The notes beneath the pieces were generated by a model that was not told where the DNA came from, ran no database searches, and saw only the letters and a program-made list of their open reading frames with translations. The translations under genes were made by a program, and so were the position numbers. A stretch of 64,000 nt of DNA, taken from Verticillium longisporum (lineage: Eukaryota; Ascomycota; Sordariomycetes; Glomerellales; Plectosphaerellaceae). This document shows, in pieces, positions 33,642 through 43,383 of the stretch. Every line of letters begins with the position of its first letter. Positions within the stretch are counted from its first letter, which is position 1. The stretch lies in assembly GCA_019188255.1 (NCBI GenBank), contig JAETXT010000007.1:1302001-1366000 (forward strand). The letters run 5' to 3'.

Positions 33642-36455
33642 TCATACGTGCTTCGTCCTCTTTGCTGTCCGTGCTGGGTCCTTCTTCCGCCTGTCTTCTT
33701 CTTCCTGCACCTCCTTCTGCACCTCCTGCTGCTCCATCGCGAGCTCCTCCTTGCTCGGTCGATAGGATGGATCGGTTCGCGCGTCGCCTCGTTTTCGCTT
33801 ACTGCCGCTGCCACCGCCGCTGCTAGTCACACCATCGCCCGTTGTCTTGCTGGCGGCTGGCGTTTTTGGTGTAGGCATGGCGCGCTTTTGCCCGGCTTGA
33901 CTGCGTGGGGCTGTGTCGCCTTTGTCGCCTTTATCACCACTGCCTTTATCACCACCGTCTTTATCACCACTGCCGTTATTACTACCACCACCGCCTCCGC
34001 CGGTCCCCCCAGGTGGCGGTGGCGGGAACGGCATCCCCCAAGCATTGCTGTTCTCGTTCCGGTTCGGATCAAACTCCCACGTTGTCGTGCTGCGCGCAAA
34101 GTTCCCATCAGTAGGGTAAATTGTCCGCGCGTACGTGGGATGGCCCGTCGCAAAGTTACTCCTCAACTTAGTGATTCCCCCCAGGTTAGACATCTGCACC
34201 TTAGACAAGAAGCCCGACCTGTTGGGAACGGAGCCGGCCTCGCTGCCCCGCTGGTAGGGGATGCGGCAGCTGCGCTTCGGGTCACAGTGAGCCTGTACAT
34301 GTCTTGTCAGTAACCCATCGTCAAGGGTGATGGATAGGGTAGGCGAAGTGTTTTGTGTGAGACGTACCATGACCTGCTGCTCCCACGAGAGCTTCCCCGG
34401 ACCAATATTATTCTTCCGGGGCATCTTGCGGAGGCACCGTGAACAGTAGTCTGTTTCCACAACGGTGAAGTCGCCTTTGGGGAGCTCTTTCGGCAATGTC
34501 GTTTCTTCTCCAGGCATCTTTTCCTGAGGCGCCTTCTTTCCGCTGCCGTCATCGCCATCATCGCTGCTGTCATCCGAACCCTTTTTCTTCTCTGTCCTAA
34601 GCTCTTTCGCTGCCCTGGCCGCCCTCATCCCAGACGCGATTTGTTCCGGCGTCTCGAGCTGCCACTCCTCGCTGCCGTGCACCTGCTTCTTGTGTAGCAG
34701 CCACTGCTCCGGCGTCATGAAACCCACCATGGCACCACACACGGCGAAGGCCGGGCATCGCTTGTCGCGCCTGTCGAGCCCGTACTCCTTGGGGTCCCAC
34801 AAGGGGTGGCCCTGCCTGAACGGATTCTCCGTCGGGTGGGTGGTCTTCTGCGTGTTCGAGTTAATCCGGACATCGTTCCACAGGTCGAAAACGTGGCACT
34901 CCATGTGCCGCTGCTGCTGGGCGCGTGAAGCGAGATACACTTGCGTCTCGCCTTCAGCGACCGGCGCCGTGAAAGATAGATCGCACAACGGACACGTTTC
35001 GAGGGGCTTATCGTCATTGTGGTCGGCCTCAAAGTGGTGCAGCACGCTCGACGCGTCAAGCCCAACGAGAGCCGCTCTGCAGACGCCGCAATCCTGCGGC
35101 GGGTCAACGACCGAGTCCCGCGGCCCCTGTTTCTCCCACCAAGCAAGGGGTATCAGGAGGGCCTTTGTCGCCCTGTGGGGCAGCCGAAGCACCTGGTTGA
35201 AGGCGCGAGGCCCATCGTACTGCTCATCGTACGGTCGCGTCCACTCGCGCCAGTAGTCCTCATCGTAGAGATCAAAGGGCGTCATCTGGCCTCGTTGCAC
35301 CTGCAAACTTGGGTGCACGTGATCGTTTCGGCATGCGTTGATATGTACCTTTTTGGCCTCAATCATGTCCTCGACCTTGTCGGCCCCGGGCGCGGTATCG
35401 AATTTCAGCTGGCAGTAGGGGCAGAAGGTGCCAATGACGCTGAAGAATGCGCCACAGAACTCGCGGTGCTTGTCAATGTACTCGTCGGAGTACTGGCCGA
35501 GCGAGAGCCCGCAGGATGTACAGAATGGCTTGCCTGAGTGGGCGAGCCCCCTGCAGCGATGCGGGAGCTTGGCCGTGGGATCCCAGTTCAGGGCGTCGTT
35601 CTCCGTATTCCACACATGAGAACCGCACGTCTGGCAGAAGGTGCAGGCACCGGCACCTTCAGCATGGGGCACGCAGACCCGGTCGTGGTGCCGACGGTCC
35701 TTTGCATCGTCGAGCATGTTGTGGTCGCGCCCGCAGCGGTCGCAGAAGCTAAACTCCATCTCTTTGGGGTTGGCCTTGTTGGGTGGCAGGCGAGCAACCC
35801 TGAGGTCGGTAGGCCTTTTGACAACTTGCTCAAAGATGGAGTTCGGCTTGGCCGTCCACGAGAAGGGTTGCGGGATAAGTGTCCTGGTGACGATGGCGCC
35901 ATTGGCCTCCTGCTGCTGCTGCTTCTCGATGAACGGGTTCGTGACGGGCTTGTTGGCCGCTTGCTTGAGGACCGAACGCAGTTCCGCTTCGTGCTTGATC
36001 TTGAAGTGGCGGTCTCGCTGGGGCTTGTCCCAGTGTTCGTACAGCTTTTCTGGACACCACGGGCAGTTGTTCGTCGTGTGCTGCCTCAGATGCCTGCTGA
36101 TCTTGTCCATCTTGTCAACCCGGTAGCTGAAATTGCAGTTGGGGAACGGACAAAAGGCGATTCTCTGGATGTTCAGGTTCCGAAGCTCGTGGAAGTCTCG
36201 CTGCATCCGGGCCACCTCTGTCGGCGTGAGCGTCCCCTTGGACAGTACAGGGACCCGGCCCTTGCCGATGCGCATGATGGCTTCCCTGGGAGGCGCGTTG
36301 GTGGGGATCGAGGGGTTGTACGTGCCCGAGTCCCAGATGCTGGGTTGCCGAGCCCACGACAGCTCGCGCTGGTCAATCTCGTGCTTGAGAAACGGTTCTT
36401 CGTCCTTTCCCCAAATCTCCTCGTCCGTGAGAAGTCTGTCCTTTGGACTTGTCAT
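33642..36455 (-). CDS. Large cysteine-rich, zinc-finger-like protein, C-terminal half
   Basis: This minus-strand frame starts, if independent, at ATG 36455 (MTSPKDRLLTDEE; ATG 36515 is a further upstream option) and ends at 33642. It contains a 75-base intron at 34293-34367 (GTACGT donor, CTGAC branch, TACAG acceptor) that has no stop and is a multiple of three. Many Cys/His clusters are spread along it: FCPFPNCNFSYRVDK...HLRQH, NCPWCPEKLYEHW, FCDRCGRDHN, CTFCQTCG, FCTSCGLSLG, FCPYCQLKFD, CGVCRAALVG...HHFEADH, CPLCDLSF and YCSRCLRKMP. These suggest several zinc-binding modules. A Gly/Asp/Lys repeat (GDKGDKG) and a basic tail follow. No known function recognised. It overlaps the upstream frame by about 80-140 bases, so it is probably the continuation of one ~1780-residue protein split by a one-base error at the TTT of 36442-36444. 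Confidence 0.75.
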   Translation of the reverse strand: MTSPKDRLLTDEEIWGKDEEPFLKHEIDQRELSWARQPSIWDSGTYNPSIPTNAPPREAIMRIGKGRVPVLSKGTLTPTEVARMQRDFHELRNLNIQRIAFCPFPNCNFSYRVDKMDKISRHLRQHTTNNCPWCPEKLYEHWDKPQRDRHFKIKHEAELRSVLKQAANKPVTNPFIEKQQQQEANGAIVTRTLIPQPFSWTAKPNSIFEQVVKRPTDLRVARLPPNKANPKEMEFSFCDRCGRDHNMLDDAKDRRHHDRVCVPHAEGAGACTFCQTCGSHVWNTENDALNWDPTAKLPHRCRGLAHSGKPFCTSCGLSLGQYSDEYIDKHREFCGAFFSVIGTFCPYCQLKFDTAPGADKVEDMIEAKKVHINACRNDHVHPSLQVQRGQMTPFDLYDEDYWREWTRPYDEQYDGPRAFNQVLRLPHRATKALLIPLAWWEKQGPRDSVVDPPQDCGVCRAALVGLDASSVLHHFEADHNDDKPLETCPLCDLSFTAPVAEGETQVYLASRAQQQRHMECHVFDLWNDVRINSNTQKTTHPTENPFRQGHPLWDPKEYGLDRRDKRCPAFAVCGAMVGFMTPEQWLLHKKQVHGSEEWQLETPEQIASGMRAARAAKELRTEKKKGSDDSSDDGDDGSGKKAPQEKMPGEETTLPKELPKGDFTVVETDYCSRCLRKMPRKNNIGPGKLSWEQQVMVRLTQNTSPTLSITLDDGLLTRHVQAHCDPKRSCRIPYQRGSEAGSVPNRSGFLSKVQMSNLGGITKLRSNFATGHPTYARTIYPTDGNFARSTTTWEFDPNRNENSNAWGMPFPPPPPGGTGGGGGGSNNGSGDKDGGDKGSGDKGDKGDTAPRSQAGQKRAMPTPKTPAASKTTGDGVTSSGGGSGSKRKRGDARTDPSYRPSKEELAMEQQEVQKEVQEEEDRRKKDPARTAKRTKHV

Positions 36456-38931
36456 TGTCTCCAGCCTTGGATCCGTTCTTGGAGGAGGGGCCCAGCTTCT
36501 TCTTGAGCTCTTCAAAGACGGGGTCGCCTGGCTTGGGCAGCGTCTCGAAGCCTATCCGCTCCCGCCACTGGTTGACGAGGCCGTAGCGTGGGCCCCATGG
36601 GTGCGAAGAGCTGTTGGAAGCCGTCATACGCTCGATGAAATCAGAATGATTATTTGAGAGCAGCTCTGCGGTGATGATTTGGCTCGTCATCTGGCGACGC
36701 ATGGCGCGCATTTCATCATGGCTCGTGGTAGGCAAAACAACAAATGTCCGCGTGTTGGGACTATCCACCGGGCCATCGGCGAGAGAGACGAGATTATTCT
36801 TTAGCATTGCCATGGTAAGCGCGCCGGTTCGCGAGACAGGCTGACCTTCAGCCACGTTTGTGGAAGCGACAATGAGCTGCTCGTAGAGCATATCGACACT
36901 CTCCAGTTGCTCCGGAAAGGGGGCGGTCCCCTCCCACCCTTTCAAGCGCAGCTGGCATGTCGTGTCGTCGGCAATGTCGCGCTCATACTGAGGCTGGAAG
37001 ACAAACGCACAGCCGTTACCGTGCGTCTCCGTGACGTAGGCCTGCATGAGTCTGGTCATGTGCAGCTCGGTATCCGCCAGCTTGTCGACGTCGTCCTCGC
37101 GAGGGTCCCACTGCCCCATGGGCATGGACCGATGGCCCGTCAGGAACTCGTCGTGGGACCACACGAAGAACGACTCAATCTGGGTGTTGGGGTACTCGTC
37201 GTGGCAGAAGCTGTCGAGCTTACGACGGAGATTGCTGAACGGCCAAGGGATTTCGAAGACACCGCCGAGATTGGGGTTCCCCGGCGCCAGGAGGACGGCG
37301 GAGCGGGGGTCCAGATCCCGCCGCAGCAGCTGGAGAGTGTGCCGCGTGTCCGGGGTTGGGGGGACCATCCAAAAGAAAACATTCGCGTTGATCTCGTTCC
37401 CGCCGTACCAATGCGTGGTGGCAGGTCGGCCTTGGTTCGTCTTGATCTTGCTGCCGTCGCCGAGGGCATAGCGCAGGAGAGCATGGGGACCTCTGCGGCC
37501 CTCTGGCGGGCGGCCGAGGAGGACCTCTTGCGCGTTCTGCAGAAAGGGCATGTAATGGTTGGCACCAAAGTCCCAGTACAGATTGGCGTTCTCGTCGGGG
37601 CCGTTAAACCAAGTTTTCGAAGGGGTGCGGAAATAGGCAACACGGGGCTGCCCCCTATCGACATGATTCAGCTCGACGAGGGTGTCAAAGGTGCTGGTCG
37701 AGGGGATATATGTCTCGGGCGCCTTCTCGCCAGCACGGTGAACAAACCACGCAGTCTGCACCAAGGTGAAGTGGTCGGCGATGTAGTTGATCACATCAGC
37801 GTGGGTCTGGAAGAAGGTCTCGTCCTGCTTTTGGTGTGTCGTTGCGTTGTATCGTTGGAGAATAACGTCGCAGTCGTGCCCGGGACGCATCGAGAGCAAC
37901 GCCTCGAGGCCCCGTTCTGCCTCCTTTCTTTTCATGACGTCAATGTAAATACGTCCCTGGAAACCGTAGAGCCAAGTCTGCGAGGGCAGTGATGCCGTTG
38001 CGGGGGGCCGGTATGTTGTTTGTTCCTGGTTGGAAACGTCCTTCATGACAACATCATCTCCTGGCGCAGGCTTCGGCGCAGTCTTCGATGCAGGCTTCGG
38101 CACAGGCTTCGACACGTCCTTCTCGAGAGATGGGTTTTCAACGTCGTCGTCTGCTAAGTTCTCGTCGCCCTCTTCTACTGGAAAATTGTCAGGGTAATCA
38201 TCTTGGAGCTCGTCATCTTGGAGCTCGTCATCTTGGAGCTCGTCATCTTGGAGCTCGTCATCTTGGAGCTCGTCATCTTGGAGCTCGTCATCTTGGAGCT
38301 CGTCATCTTGGAGCTCGTCATCAGTGGCGCCGCCTCGCAGGCCGAGAACGGGCTCGTCACCGATGCCTCGCAGACTCGATGCAGCGACGGGCAGAGTGCT
38401 GTACCCGGCCTCTCGCCCCCGCCGGTGGTCATAGCCGTAGTTGCGCTGGTCGTGAGCGGTGAGAAAGTGCAGAGGCGGGCGAGCGGTGCCCCCCTCCGTT
38501 GCATTGTCATCAAGAAGGTCGAACCTTGGCCGCTGCGCGTCAAAGAGGTGCGAGATGGCCGGCTCGATGGGCAGGCCGAAATAGAGCATGGCGAATTTGC
38601 TAGCGAGCGAAAGAGGATGGCCTCTAAACCTGGTGCGCAAGATGTCTCTGTAGCGTTGCGTGTTCTCGTCTTGTATCTGGACGAGGCTTGTGGACTCGGG
38701 GTTCGGTAAAAAGAGCTTTGCCTCATGGGGTGTGAAGTACTTGTTGAGGACGTCACCGACGGCGACGCGGGGATCAGCGAGATGGAGCCTGAACTCGTCC
38801 TCGATTTGCGTGTACTGCGCGTCCGAGGGTAGGATCAGGGCGTTGTAACGGTTCTCTGGCGGCACTCGTGGGATGTTGGGCTCACGAGCGCCCTGTCCTC
38901 CGAGAGGCAAGCCTCCAACAAGCTGGGTCAT
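36373..38931 (-). CDS. Large fungal protein of unknown function, N-terminal half
   Basis: The open frame from ATG 38931 encodes 852 residues, starting MTQLVGGLPLGGQGARE. The first ~190 residues look folded (LILPSDAQYTQIEDEFRLHLADPRVAVGDVL). Residues ~200-245 are nine tandem DELQD units, then an acidic and Lys/Pro-rich linker. A second folded region spans ~330-830, with aromatic-rich segments such as YIDVMKRKEAERGLEALLSM and NPNLGGVFEIPWPFSNLRR. The last ~40 residues (THGRGD... region) appear to be out-of-frame read-through. Dropping one base at 36442-36444 instead links ...NDKSK directly to DRLLTDEEIWGK of the zinc-finger half. I do not recognise either half as a named family. The start is the first ATG of the open frame, 38931, with a clean upstream spacer. 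Confidence 0.75.
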   Translation of the reverse strand: MTQLVGGLPLGGQGAREPNIPRVPPENRYNALILPSDAQYTQIEDEFRLHLADPRVAVGDVLNKYFTPHEAKLFLPNPESTSLVQIQDENTQRYRDILRTRFRGHPLSLASKFAMLYFGLPIEPAISHLFDAQRPRFDLLDDNATEGGTARPPLHFLTAHDQRNYGYDHRRGREAGYSTLPVAASSLRGIGDEPVLGLRGGATDDELQDDELQDDELQDDELQDDELQDDELQDDELQDDELQDDYPDNFPVEEGDENLADDDVENPSLEKDVSKPVPKPASKTAPKPAPGDDVVMKDVSNQEQTTYRPPATASLPSQTWLYGFQGRIYIDVMKRKEAERGLEALLSMRPGHDCDVILQRYNATTHQKQDETFFQTHADVINYIADHFTLVQTAWFVHRAGEKAPETYIPSTSTFDTLVELNHVDRGQPRVAYFRTPSKTWFNGPDENANLYWDFGANHYMPFLQNAQEVLLGRPPEGRRGPHALLRYALGDGSKIKTNQGRPATTHWYGGNEINANVFFWMVPPTPDTRHTLQLLRRDLDPRSAVLLAPGNPNLGGVFEIPWPFSNLRRKLDSFCHDEYPNTQIESFFVWSHDEFLTGHRSMPMGQWDPREDDVDKLADTELHMTRLMQAYVTETHGNGCAFVFQPQYERDIADDTTCQLRLKGWEGTAPFPEQLESVDMLYEQLIVASTNVAEGQPVSRTGALTMAMLKNNLVSLADGPVDSPNTRTFVVLPTTSHDEMRAMRRQMTSQIITAELLSNNHSDFIERMTASNSSSHPWGPRYGLVNQWRERIGFETLPKPGDPVFEELKKKLGPSSKNGSKAGDNDKSKGQTSHGRGDLGKGRRTVSQARD
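38197..38328. repeat. 15-base coding minisatellite (DELQD units)
   Basis: Nine nearly perfect tandem copies of GAGCTCGTCATCTTG on the plus strand code, on the minus strand, for repeated Asp-Glu-Leu-Gln-Asp in the large unknown protein. The 15-base period keeps the frame, so copy-number change is tolerated. Confidence 0.95.
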
Positions 38932-40035
38932 GGCGCAAGGGAAATGGGCGAGGATGAAGATGGTCTAGGGGAGCAACGATACAGCACAAGATTGCGGCAC
39001 ATGCGAGAGAGCGGTATCAGTCGGGGTTGCGAAGAGATATGGAGATTGGCCGATGGACCCAACAAGACGGTGACAGTAGTAAAAAGAAGAGAGCGTATGG
39101 CAAGGAGACGGGGATTGGCATCGTGGGGTGAAGCAAGTGCGCAATGTTATGGATGACAAGGCGAACAAAGATGAACGAGTGGAAGCTTCTTCCATGGAGA
39201 TGCCCCATGGACTCGTCGTGTGGCGAAGCATTGTATTCGGGTTTGAAGGGGGGGGATCCTGATGAATGGAAATCTGCCTTTGTTCACCTTTGTCAACAAA
39301 GGCGGGCAGTGTATAAGGAGGATCTGGGCGTTGCCAGTGTGGCGGAGATTTTGAAGCTCCTTTCTCGATGGTAACAAAGAGCAACTATGTATGTTAGTCT
39401 TCGAAAGCGTCCGGTAGGCCTCGATAGACACTCCAGGAATGCGGATGCTGCGAAAAGGGATATCAATGGCTGTCTCGAGGTTGGAGAGCAGACAAAGCAA
39501 CGGGGTAGCTCATGGGGACGCTTGTCCTATTGTCAGGCTACGGACTATAGCTCTGAGGGTAGACTTGAGCACCGCACATCCTTGGCTATCCAGCTATCCA
39601 GTGACCACATGGTATGGTGAGAGAAGTGTCGGTGGTATTGGGGTGGTAGGTCATCATGTCGGCCATGGTGTTTTGAGAAGGAGAGAAGGGGAGAAGGAGA
39701 GCAACAGAGAGAAGAGAGGGAGGGGTCCTGCCAGCTGAGAATCGGCACCAGCTGTCGACGGTGGATGATGAGTAGAGGCCCCCTCATTGGCTCCACCACC
39801 ACCATCGATCGTGCCTGCCAGACCACGGCTCGGTCTACTTCGGACACCAGCAAAAGTCCATGGTCTGTCGAACTGTCTAACTACCAACCTAACCACCATC
39901 ATCCATCACACCGTCCCATCGACCCCCCCTGGCCATCCTCCGCCCATCAATCGCTTCCCGAATGGCGCATTGATACGGAAACACTTCTTCTACAGGTGAT
40001 GCTGGCCTGATCGTCGCCCCCCCGCCCAGCCTACC
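38932..40035. other. Divergent spacer between the large unknown gene and COX10
   Basis: About 1.1 kb holding both promoters. A polypurine stretch (GAGAAGGAGAGAAGGGGAGAAGG) is visible near 39677-39700. No convincing gene is present; open frames on both strands are short and lack motifs. Confidence 0.5.
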
Positions 40036-41611
40036 ATGCGGCCGCCTGCGCCAAACCGAACCCTCCTCCGCATCAACCTCCTCGATCCCTCCACCATCTG
40101 TCGACAATGCACAGCTCAGCTTCGCCCCGTGCTGCGCGCACCCTCCCATGCGCCACTCCTCGCACGCCGCGCCGTCTCGACAACTCCCTCTAGTCGCCTC
40201 AGCGCCAGCTACTTCCTCCCCAACAATGCTCTCGAGCGCGCCGCCGCCTCGGCCGTCAAGGCCCGCACACAGAGCCAGAGCAGTCGAACGTCGGCCACTG
40301 TCACGAACGACTCGTCATCAACAACAGCAGCAACAGCAAAGGCTCGGCTTCGACAAGTCGCCTAGACGCAACACAGCCCCCGGTCAATGCCGAACTACCA
40401 CATCGACGTCGCCAGGCTGCTCGGCGAGCCGCCGCTGCTGCTGAAGCAGAAGCTGACTCGGGCTCCTCCTCCTCCTCCTCCTCCGCCGTCCTCCCGGCCC
40501 AAGATGCCTCGTCGGCCCTCACCACAGTGGCCGCCAGCCAGCCGGCCCGCTCGCTGCGCCGCATCCTCTCCGCCTGCCTCTCGCTGTCGAAGCCGAGGCT
40601 GACGGTGCTCGTCGTCCTGACGGCCATGGTGCCCTACGCCCTGTTTCCGGTGCCGTCGTTCCTGTCGCCCGCCGTCACCGAGCTGCCGTCGCTCTCGCCG
40701 CTGGCCCTCCTCTTCCTCACGACGGGCACGACGCTCTGCTCGGCCTCGGCCAACGCGCTCAACATGCTCTACGAGCCGGCCACCGACGCCAAGATGTCGC
40801 GCACCCGCAACCGGCCGCTCGTCCGCAACATCATCGCCCCGCGCGTCGCCCTGCTCTTCGCCCTCGTCGGCGCCGCCGGCGGCATCGGCGCCCTCTACTT
40901 TGGCGTCAACCCCACCGTCGCCTTCCTCGGCGCCGCCAACATTGTCCTCTACGCCGGCGTCTACACGCCGCTGAAGCGCGTCACGGCCCTCAACACGTGG
41001 ATCGGCGCCGTCGTCGGCGGCATCCCGCCCTCATGGGCTGGGCCGCCGCCGCCGGCGAGTCGGCCACGCTCGACGGCGGCTCCTGGCGCCAGCTCCTCTT
41101 CGCCTCGGACGGCGCCTCCCTCGGCGGCTGGCTGCTCGCCGGCCTCCTCGTCGCCTGGCAGTTCCCCCACTTCATGGCCCTCTCCTGGTCCATCCGCGAC
41201 GAGTACCGCGCCGCCGGCCTGCGCATGCTCGCCTGGACCAACCCCGCCCGCAACGCCCGCGTCGCCCTGCGCTACAGCCTCGCCTTTGCGCCCCTCTGCT
41301 TCGCCCTCTGCGCCGCCGGCGTCACCGAGTGGTCCTTTGCGCTCACGAGCCTGCCCGCCAACGCCTGGCTCACCTGGCAGGCCTTCCGCTTCTGGCGCGC
41401 CGCCGGCCACGCCGGCACCGCCCGCGGCCTCTTCTGGGCCAGCGTCTGGCACCTGCCCGTCGTCCTCGGGCTCGCCACCCTGCAGAAGAAGGGCATGTGG
41501 AGCCGCGTCTGGGCCTCGCTCTTTGGCGCGCCGCACGACGACGACGACGATGAGGAGTGGGATGAGCTCGACGAGACGCCAGCCCCGCTGCTGCCGCCTC
41601 GCAAGGCGTGA
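40036..41611 (+). CDS. COX10: Protoheme IX farnesyltransferase, mitochondrial (COX10), with two frame breaks
   Basis: An intronless gene of 1576 bases; restoring two lost bases gives 1578, exactly 526 codons and 525 residues. The N-terminus (MRPPAPNRTLLRINLL...) is rich in Arg/Ser/Ala, consistent with mitochondrial import. A variable linker with a polyserine run precedes the membrane domain. That domain starts LSLSKPRLTVLVVLTAM, followed by the prenyl-diphosphate site NMLYEPATDAKMSRTRNRPL, YTPLKRVTALNTWIGAVVGGIPP and a second-half LLVAWQFPHFMALSW motif. The enzyme makes heme O from heme B for cytochrome oxidase in the inner membrane. Breaks lie near the AAA at 40338-40340 and at the CCC at 41028-41030. 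The latter falls within the near-invariant VGGIPPLMGW, which pins it to the base. COX10 is needed for respiration, so sequence error is likelier than a pseudogene. Confidence 0.93.
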
Positions 41612-42003
41612 CAGTGGCGTGCTCATGTTCAACTAGTGTGTGGCCGCCGTAGAATGTATCACCACCATGTGTTCCGTACTCTCCAGATTCCCTACAATCC
41701 ATTTCCGTTCATCATGCGTTTATCCACGTGAGACAGCCTCCATCATCTTGGTGCCAGATAATGTAAACATATATGCAAAAGACACAACCAAAACAATGAC
41801 AAGTCCAATCGAACAAAAACTCAGCCACGTCATATTCTCACGCCCGCCAAGCTCTCGACCACCCTATCGGTGCGGTGGGATCTATAAATGCTAATATACA
41901 AACAAATCACTGCCCCCCCTGGCTAACCCGCCCCCGACAAACTGTCATTAAGCATGCAAGCGCTTTGCGCGCCGCCAGTACGACCCTGTGGCCGCAAATA
42001 AAG

Positions 42004-42043
<40 letters not shown>

Positions 42044-42310
42044 CAGTGCGGCCCCAGTCCCCTTTTCTGGACCCCAACACTGCCTGCTTATGATCATTTC
42101 GCACAAATGGCCGTAAAGTGCTCTGCGACGGAAAGCAAACAAAATGAGTAACACGCGAAGGAAGAAAAACATGGCGATCAAATCAGACAGAAAGCAATAG
42201 AGCAGGGGAGAAAACGCCGCCAACGCCCGAGCCGACTGGCACGGCACCTCCGAGTAGACACGAGGAATTTTTTTCCCAAAGGATTGGAGAGAGACATCAC
42301 CGCGTCATCA
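41612..42310. other. Convergent spacer with a GT microsatellite
   Basis: About 700 bases between the stop codons of COX10 (+) and the Myb gene (-). It contains a dinucleotide repeat and A-rich stretches near 41770-41820 that fit 3' untranslated sequence. No gene is visible. Confidence 0.5.
42005..42041. repeat. GT dinucleotide microsatellite
   Basis: About eighteen GT units are seen in a row between the convergent COX10 and Myb genes. Confidence 0.95.
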
Positions 42311-43383
42311 TCACAACTGCTGCACACCGCCAGGTCGGTTGATGATGGCATCGATGCCCATGTCGACGCTCGGCAGCCGCTGGCCGTGCGGATGCATGTA
42401 CGGGCTGGGGCTTTGCGAGTGCCCCGTGTGGCCGGAGCCGCTGTACGCGGCACCTGACCCGTTCGACGAAACCGAGCTTGTGTACCCGTGGTGGTTCTGC
42501 TGCTGCTGGTGGTGGCCGTAGTAGGACCCAGGCATGGGCTGCATAGCAAAGTGCTGGTGGTGGTGCTGGTGGTGGTGCGGGGCGTAACCGTTGCTTCCGC
42601 CGCTGGCCGAATGGCCGCCCGACGAGGCCGTCTCGGGGCTACTGTAGGACGGGTCTAGCTCGTCAACAGGTGTCAACCCGATGCCGCTGATTCCGCTATC
42701 ATCGTCATACCCTGGTGGTAGTGGCTGGCCGGATTCCAGACGTTCGCGGCGCGCGGCGCTGCGGGCAGCGCTCTGCAGGTTCTTGAGGCCGTTGGACATG
42801 CACTGCAAATGGTCAGCATCAAAACGACGGAAACTGAGGGGACGGCGCGGGAGCAGGAAGAACACACCTTGGCTTCGACGACATTCCACTTCTCGCCGGT
42901 GCGGGCGGCTAGGCCAGACCAGATGTCCTTGCGCATGGTCATGTACTCCTTGGCGAGACGTTCAAGCTTGCGGTTATCCCAGTCGTCGGCACCCTTGCGC
43001 TCCATGAGGCGCTCGTGGCGCTTGCGGCAGGCATTGGGCGTCTTGTTTCCAAAGTAGGTGATCTGAATCTGCGCCCAATTGAGGCCCTGCGCGCGTGCTG
43101 CCAGCAGAGTCTGGTCGTCTTGTGGGGTCCAGGCGCCTGAGGAGGCGCGGTGCTGCATGGGGGGGATGCCCACATTGGGGGCGGCGGCGTAGGCGTCATA
43201 GTTGGGCTGAGACTGGGCCTGCATGACGGCCGAGGAGGACGAGGCCACGGGGAAGTAATCCGGCATGGCAAGGCGTTGCTGGTTGTACATGTTTGGGGTG
43301 GGGTTGGCTGCCGGAGCGAGAGAGACTGGCATAGGGTTGTTGTAGCGATGGCTTGAGCTGGATGACCGTGTGTGCTTCGGCAT
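42311..43383 (-). CDS. Myb/SANT-domain DNA-binding protein
   Basis: Exons 43383-42868 and 42802-42311 encode 335 residues; the 65-base intron has a GTGTGT donor and GCAG acceptor. After a Ser/Pro/Ala-rich N-tail comes a Myb-like repeat (about residues 83-135): GAWTPQDDQTLLAARAQGLNWAQIQITYFGNKTPNACRKRHERLM with spaced tryptophans. A second helical unit follows (DDWDNRKLERLAKEYMTMRKDIWSGLAARTGEKW) that the splice extends to CMSNGLKNLQSAARSA. The C-terminal ~150 residues are low complexity with His and Gln runs, likely disordered or an activation region. It is probably a nuclear transcription regulator; no target can be given. The ~2.4 kb gene-free region upstream suggests a long promoter or leader. 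Confidence 0.88.

Noticed and set aside
35538..36506. 322-codon plus-strand open frame
   Set aside because: Antisense to the zinc-finger half of the large gene, whose Cys/His pairs show the real strand.
36907..37992. 361-codon plus-strand open frame
   Set aside because: Antisense to the N-terminal half of the large gene; no motif.
38197..38328. CRISPR-like regular array
   Set aside because: The 15-base units are directly tandem with no spacers and are in-frame coding in a eukaryotic gene.
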